NCBI GenBank assembly: GCA_034002745.1
Contig: JAVEZY010000010.1
Span: 18,276-82,275 of the forward strand
Length of the DNA stretch: 64,000 bases
Reading direction: 5' to 3'
Source: JAITWN01 sp034002745
GTDB lineage: Bacteria; Pseudomonadota; Gammaproteobacteria; SZUA-140
The notes under the pieces were generated by a model that saw only the letters and a list, made by a program, of their open reading frames with translations, was not told the DNA's origin and did no database searches. Each line of letters opens with the position of its first letter. Within the stretch, counting starts at the first letter, position 1. Positions 61,065-64,000 of this stretch are shown piece by piece. The translations under genes were made by a program, and so were the position numbers.

Positions 61065-63755
61065 TCAAGGCCTTCCGGCCGGAGGAGCCGCTGCGCCGGT
61101 CATACGGCGGCGCGCCGCAGCACCCGCGAGGAGAGCAAGCAACGCGGCAAGGTTCAACGTACCTCCACCACCACCGCTGTCACCGATAGCGCTGCCACCA
61201 TCATCGCCGTTGCTATCACCATCACCATCGCCATCACCGCCGCCATCTCCATTCCCGCTTCCATCGCCCGGGTCGGCAGGCGGCGGCGGGGCATCCGGAA
61301 CGCCTTCCGGACAGGATGCAACCGTGTCGAGATAGAACTCATTGATCGATATCGGCCTCTTCAGCGGGCCGTAGAAGATCTGGGCTCCCTCGGGGACGTC
61401 GACACTGATGCAGGTGTTCTGACCAAACTCCGGAGAAAAATCCACCCCGTCCTGACCGCCGCGCACCTCGAAGCGGAAGTCGATGGCGTTCTCGGAGACT
61501 TCCACGGTGTCATGGTCCTCGTTGAGATTGGCACGCTCCTGCGCCGAGATCGCAGCAGACGATTCGATGCGACCGGTGTATACCATGGTGTCACCCGCCC
61601 CCTTGGTTGCACGGATGTTCCACGCGCCAGGCTGCACGCCGAACCTGTCATCGAGCCCTTCGAGATCGATACGGCAATTGCGCGAGATATAGATTCCCGG
61701 CGCGAGCCTTTCGTTCAGCTCGGTCGCGCTCAGGCCCTCGCTGAACTCGGAGGGCAGACCACACGCGTACGGGGCGGCATCTCCGATCGCGACCGGCTGC
61801 ATGTCCCCATTCTCCACCGCCAGATAGACGCGGTTGGGCTGCACATTCTCGTACCGATCGACCGTACCGCTCGGCCATTCCACTGTGATATCCACCGATT
61901 CAGCCTGACCCAGGCCGAAATGCAGGCGATTATGATCCTGGGACCAGCGATGGTAGCCGCCATTGCGGACCCGCTTCTGCGCGACGTCCGCGGTCGTTGC
62001 CGTGACCACGGTACCGGCGGCTTCACGATGCGTGGCGGTCCCCTGCAAGTCGATCTGTATCCAGCGATTTTCGTTGTCGGTCACATTGCGGAAGAGCATG
62101 TTCGGTCCGCCGCCCCCCTTGGGGAACATGTTGAATCCGTTGGTGACGAACATGTCGACACGCCCGTCGACATCATAGTCGGCCACCACGACCGAATCCG
62201 CGGTACCGGCACTGTCGCTGACCGCGAGCCCCAACGGACCGATGGCGCCCCCGGCATTGGCCACCGGAACGAAGTCGCCGTTCCCGGTGTTCTCGAACAG
62301 TATGTTCTCGATATTGCGTACGCCGGTGCGGCAGGCAAGATAGAGATCGACGCGGGTATCGTTGTTGAAATCGGCTGCCGCCGCGCTGACGCACTCGATA
62401 TCGGCGAGAAGCGCATCCGGAGTGGCGTCGACGAAGCGTCCATTGTCCGGATCGAAGAGAAGGAGCGTCGGCCGCGCCGCGAAGTCGTCGGACCAGAATT
62501 CGACCAGCTCGACATCGGACAGACCGCTGCCGCTGACCTCGAAATAGGCATCCGTGAATACCGACTCTCCCGAGTCCGATTTCGAACTGAGCGCGATCAC
62601 CCAGCGATTGTCCTCATATCCAATCCGGATCAGGGGCGGTTCGCGACTGTCCGCCGGAATGAGTCCCTGCACGGCCGGATCGGACGGGTCCAGGCGAATG
62701 CTCTTGACGATCGTATCCGGATCGCCGTTCGGCGTGTTTCCATCGGCACCGATACGAATCCAGTTGGAACCCAGCTCATTGTCGAAATCCTCGTGAAACA
62801 CATTGGCATCGAAGTCGACATCGATGGGACCGGAACTGCGGAAGCTGACCGCCTTCCCGTCACCCATCAGCCGGGCTTCGAGCCGCGTTCCCTGGGGATT
62901 GATGTCCGCTCCTGAAGGCCGGATCTGCATGCCGCTGATGTGGAAGATATCCATATGGCCATCGTTGTTGAAATCGGCGATGACGGCATCCGGACCGGCG
63001 ATAGTGGACGGGAACTTGTCGGCGATCGGAATTTCGGTCCATGGCTGGGCCAGGGTGTCGTAGATGTGCTGCGGATAGAACAATGTGTCAGCATCGTCAG
63101 GACAGATGAACTCGAGCCGGCCATCACCCGTGAGATCGATGAACTGCCCGTACTGCTGACGCGTGCATGATATGCCGACGGCGTCCGTAATCGCCTCGAA
63201 TCCCCCGCGCACCTGACGCATGACCTGGACTGGTTGCCCGATCATCATCATCGCGAAATCCGGCAGACCATCGTCATCGAAGTCCATCCACACCGGCAAG
63301 CGGCCGCCCCAGGGATTGAAGGCCACGCCCAGTTCACGCGTCCGGTTGACCAGCGCGCCGTTTTCGTTGACCAGGAACTGGTCCGGATTGCCGATGCCCG
63401 TGGTCACGAACAGATCCTGATCGCCATCGTTGTCGAAGTCGAACCAGCTTGCGCCATGGGTATCCGCGTTGGGCGTCCACGTCCACTGGAAGGTCTGCCT
63501 GGTGACATCGAGGAAGCCGTCCTCCGCGCCCCTGTTCAGGAAGAGGCTGGGCTGATTCCAATGGTTGCTGACGAACAGATCGGGATAGCCATCTCCGTCC
63601 AGATCTCCCCAGGATGCTCCATAGGTTTCGCTGGAATGACCCACTCCGGCAGGAGAAGTCACATCCTCAAACCTGATTTCCGCCGACGCCGAGTACGCCG
63701 AAAGGGCAAGAACCGACGACAACAGAGATCCAGATAGCGTTCGCATTTCCTTCAT
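61065..63755 (-). CDS. FG-GAP/ASPIC protein with GlyGly-CTERM tail
   Basis: An 896-residue secreted repeat protein. After the signal peptide (SLLSSVLALSAYSASA), FG-GAP/VCBS repeats bind calcium through DxDxDG loops (SWGDLDGDGYPDLFVSNH, FDFDNDGDQDLFVTTG, DYDVDGRVDMFVTNG), followed by an ASPIC/UnbV domain (LHFGLGQAESVDITVEWPSG). The C-terminus has a Gly/Asp-rich linker and GGGGGTLNLAALLALL followed by AARRR, a GlyGly-CTERM signal for rhombosortase cutting in type II secretion systems. I start at the ATG at 63755, with GGGAGG eight bases upstream; the frame to 63806 would overlap the upstream gene. It probably forms an operon with the partial gene to the right. Confidence 0.9.
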   Translation of the reverse strand: MKEMRTLSGSLLSSVLALSAYSASAEIRFEDVTSPAGVGHSSETYGASWGDLDGDGYPDLFVSNHWNQPSLFLNRGAEDGFLDVTRQTFQWTWTPNADTHGASWFDFDNDGDQDLFVTTGIGNPDQFLVNENGALVNRTRELGVAFNPWGGRLPVWMDFDDDGLPDFAMMMIGQPVQVMRQVRGGFEAITDAVGISCTRQQYGQFIDLTGDGRLEFICPDDADTLFYPQHIYDTLAQPWTEIPIADKFPSTIAGPDAVIADFNNDGHMDIFHISGMQIRPSGADINPQGTRLEARLMGDGKAVSFRSSGPIDVDFDANVFHEDFDNELGSNWIRIGADGNTPNGDPDTIVKSIRLDPSDPAVQGLIPADSREPPLIRIGYEDNRWVIALSSKSDSGESVFTDAYFEVSGSGLSDVELVEFWSDDFAARPTLLLFDPDNGRFVDATPDALLADIECVSAAAADFNNDTRVDLYLACRTGVRNIENILFENTGNGDFVPVANAGGAIGPLGLAVSDSAGTADSVVVADYDVDGRVDMFVTNGFNMFPKGGGGPNMLFRNVTDNENRWIQIDLQGTATHREAAGTVVTATTADVAQKRVRNGGYHRWSQDHNRLHFGLGQAESVDITVEWPSGTVDRYENVQPNRVYLAVENGDMQPVAIGDAAPYACGLPSEFSEGLSATELNERLAPGIYISRNCRIDLEGLDDRFGVQPGAWNIRATKGAGDTMVYTGRIESSAAISAQERANLNEDHDTVEVSENAIDFRFEVRGGQDGVDFSPEFGQNTCISVDVPEGAQIFYGPLKRPISINEFYLDTVASCPEGVPDAPPPPADPGDGSGNGDGGGDGDGDGDSNGDDGGSAIGDSGGGGGTLNLAALLALLAGAAARRRMTGAAAPPAGRP

Positions 63756-63789
63756 GTTGTAACCTCCCTGGCGCCTTCGAGAAGGCTGA

Positions 63790-64000
63790 TCATGATCTGG
63801 ACTCACGGGCTTGCGCGCCGCGACGAGGACCTGCCCGGCGCCGGATCAACACCGGGCCGCATAGCGCGGCGAAGAGAAGCGCGCCGATGGAAATGGCGCC
63901 ACTGCCGCCGTCACCGGACTGAGCGGAAGGGCTTTGCGGGTTGCCGTCATCATCGCCCGGGCCATTGCCGTCACCGGACCCGTCGTCGTCACCGGACCCG
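63790..64000 (-). CDS. GlyGly-CTERM protein, C-terminus only
   Basis: The last 69 residues of a protein whose start is outside the window. They hold Gly/Asp/Ser-rich repeats (SGDDDGSGDGNGPGDDDG) and then GDGGSGAISIGALLFAAL with a basic RRR end, another GlyGly-CTERM signal. It lies 34 bases from the start of the FG-GAP gene and on the same strand, so two rhombosortase substrates are in tandem. The nature of the missing part is unknown. Confidence 0.8.
   Translation of the reverse strand, partial: GSGDDDGSGDGNGPGDDDGNPQSPSAQSGDGGSGAISIGALLFAALCGPVLIRRRAGPRRGAQARESRS

Noticed and set aside
1..64000. tRNA, rRNA, CRISPR, insertion sequences and prophage
   Set aside because: No cloverleaf, ribosomal stretch, regularly spaced repeats, transposase or phage protein was recognised on either strand.

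Overview
This is a high-GC, gene-dense stretch of a proteobacterial chromosome, most likely from a gammaproteobacterium. The evidence is the complete exosortase A (XrtA/PEP-CTERM) exopolysaccharide locus with the PrsK/PrsR/PrsT set, plus two proteins at the right end with GlyGly-CTERM (rhombosortase-type) tails, a combination typical of Gammaproteobacteria. The genus cannot be fixed from the sequence. No rRNA, tRNA, CRISPR array, insertion sequence or phage gene was seen, and no gap between genes exceeds 300 bases.

Layout. (a) 1-2233, minus: a partial toroid-like protein and the XrtA-associated O-glycosylation ligase. (b) 2390-7114, plus: acyl-CoA ligase, PLP-dependent decarboxylase and an ATP-grasp/GNAT fusion. 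(c) 9777 down to 7105, minus: acyl carrier protein, two XrtA-associated hydrolases and a methyltransferase, behind an extended -10 promoter. (d) 9888-11720, plus: an asparagine synthase homologue whose N-terminal catalytic Cys is Ala. (e) 30188 down to 11655, minus: a tightly packed 16-gene operon running export lipoprotein, chain-length protein, ATPase, outer-membrane barrel, deacetylase, FemAB, sugar transferase, exosortase A, three more glycosyltransferases, CapK-like ligase, two deacetylases, PHP protein and ATP-grasp protein. (f) 30476-38264: two divergent exosortase-associated (LuxI/N-acyl amino acid synthase-like) acyltransferases, an MMPL/RND exporter, a SPOR-barrel protein, a LolA-like protein and a ThiF-type enzyme. 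(g) 38230-41007: a methyltransferase between two REP-like hairpin elements, then the only PEP-CTERM substrate gene, with a good sigma-54 promoter and its own terminator, and a second methyltransferase. (h) 49052 down to 41095, minus: EpsB, PrsK, PrsR and PrsT. (i) 49279-57637, plus: UDP-glucose dehydrogenase, two glycosidase-like paralogues and an EpsL-EpsE-EpsF-EpsG set like that of exosortase-B polysaccharide loci, with no second exosortase in view. (j) 57721-61058: a second O-antigen ligase-type protein, a sulfotransferase and a WecG/TagA transferase. (k) 61065-64000, minus: two GlyGly-CTERM proteins, the second cut by the window edge.

How it fits together. EpsB and the glycosyltransferases would build a lipid-linked repeat from UDP-glucuronate and other sugars. 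The chain-length, export and barrel proteins would polymerise and export it, and deacetylases would modify it. Exosortase A would cut PEP-CTERM proteins at the membrane so that they join this matrix, and PrsK/PrsR with sigma-54 would switch on the substrate gene. The ligase, decarboxylase, ACP, hydrolase and acyltransferase genes look like a linked small-molecule or acyl-conjugate pathway whose product is unknown. The second polysaccharide module (EpsL/E/F/G, ligase, sulfotransferase) may make a separate, possibly sulfated polymer.
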